Below are positions 63,531 to 64,000 of a stretch of 64,000 nucleotides of DNA, in pieces. The translations under genes and the position numbers were made by a program. Below the pieces are notes generated by a model. It had not been told where the DNA came from, did no database searches, and was given only the letters and a program-made list of their open reading frames with translations. Origin of the DNA: Lithospermum erythrorhizon (Eukaryota > Streptophyta > Magnoliopsida > Boraginales > Boraginaceae); NCBI GenBank assembly GCA_019722365.1, contig JADFUC010002135.1, positions 248,001 through 312,000 on the forward strand. The letters run 5' to 3'. Numbering within the stretch: position 1 is the stretch's first letter; every line of letters starts with the position of its first letter.

Positions 63531-64000
63531 AAATTTTCTTGCGAAGTATTTGTTCGAGCCTTCGAACGTAACATAATTAAACATACTCCCTAATAGTTTT
63601 CAATGATGGAAATAACGTAACAGAATAGTACTAAACATAATTAAACAAAGTACTAGTGAGTAATGATGGAATGAAGGGTACATTGAGGTTCAGAGTCCAT
63701 CCAATTAGTACTTGCCAAGTTCTAGAAGTAGCTTAGTCATTATGGTTTGTTTGGTTCTTGATAACATCCATGAAAATCTCTATTTTTATAATAAAAAACT
63801 AATAATGAAGTAGCTAAATTTTAAGGATATGATAATGATTCTCATATTAAATTTTTGTACAACATAATTATCCATGATATGAATAAATTATAATGTACTA
63901 ACTTTACTAACATGATCATGAAACATATAAAAGATATAAAGATAATGATTTTCAAACTTTAAATAACAGATAAGATTTATGAATTATACAATGTTATAAT
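63531..64000. other. AT-rich end of window
   Basis: No recognisable feature. Confidence 0.4.

Noticed and set aside
1..64000. CRISPR array or bacterial-type operon
   Set aside because: All recognisable genes are spliced plant genes and the tandem repeats lack the regular repeat-spacer pattern.

Overview
The window is nuclear DNA of a dicot-type flowering plant. Genes have many short exons with GT-AG borders, the intergenic DNA is AT-rich, and the repeats are plant families: Stowaway-like MITEs, a tRNA-derived SINE, Ty1/copia and Ty3/gypsy remains, and a Cassandra element carrying 5S rRNA sequence. I cannot name the species from sequence alone.

Layout. 1-413 is the 3' end of a Ty1/copia retrotransposon. 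1117-7397 (+) is HOS1, a RING-type E3 ligase and nuclear-pore-associated regulator. 8399-10391 (+) is DUO1, the male-germline R2R3-MYB. 12031-15779 (-) is POP1, the large protein subunit of RNase P/MRP, rebuilt in eight exons and containing one GC-AG intron. 18618-19232 (+) is a single-exon DREB-type AP2/ERF transcription factor. 19.2-33.8 kb is a gene desert with a fold-back element that has a MITE nested inside it, a SINE with 15-bp target-site duplications, several MITEs, a possible solo LTR and a small insertion flanked by 12-bp direct repeats. 33.8-46.5 kb is a GC-richer nest of decayed retroelements: a plus-strand piece of uncertain type, a Cassandra TRIM on the minus strand (38.09-38.94 kb), and a badly broken minus-strand Ty3/gypsy element still showing gag, protease, reverse transcriptase, RNase H and integrase in order. 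An AT-rich block of inverted and direct repeats follows. 50717-57532 (+) is a DWNN/zinc-knuckle/RING E3 ligase of the PQT3/RBBP6 family, rebuilt in 15 exons. 57.5-64 kb is AT-rich and has no recognisable gene, but holds a tandem array with a unit of about 95 bp and two sets of direct repeats.

The five protein genes are ordinary conserved plant genes with unrelated roles: two ubiquitin ligases, two transcription factors and one RNA-processing subunit. I see no operon-like or co-functional cluster. The unusual content is in the repeats: insertions with readable target-site duplications, nested insertions and a 5S-bearing TRIM. I found no convincing undescribed biological system; the least explained items are the 191-bp insert at 32.2 kb, the palindromic AT block near 45 kb and the paired direct repeats at 60.6/63.3 kb.
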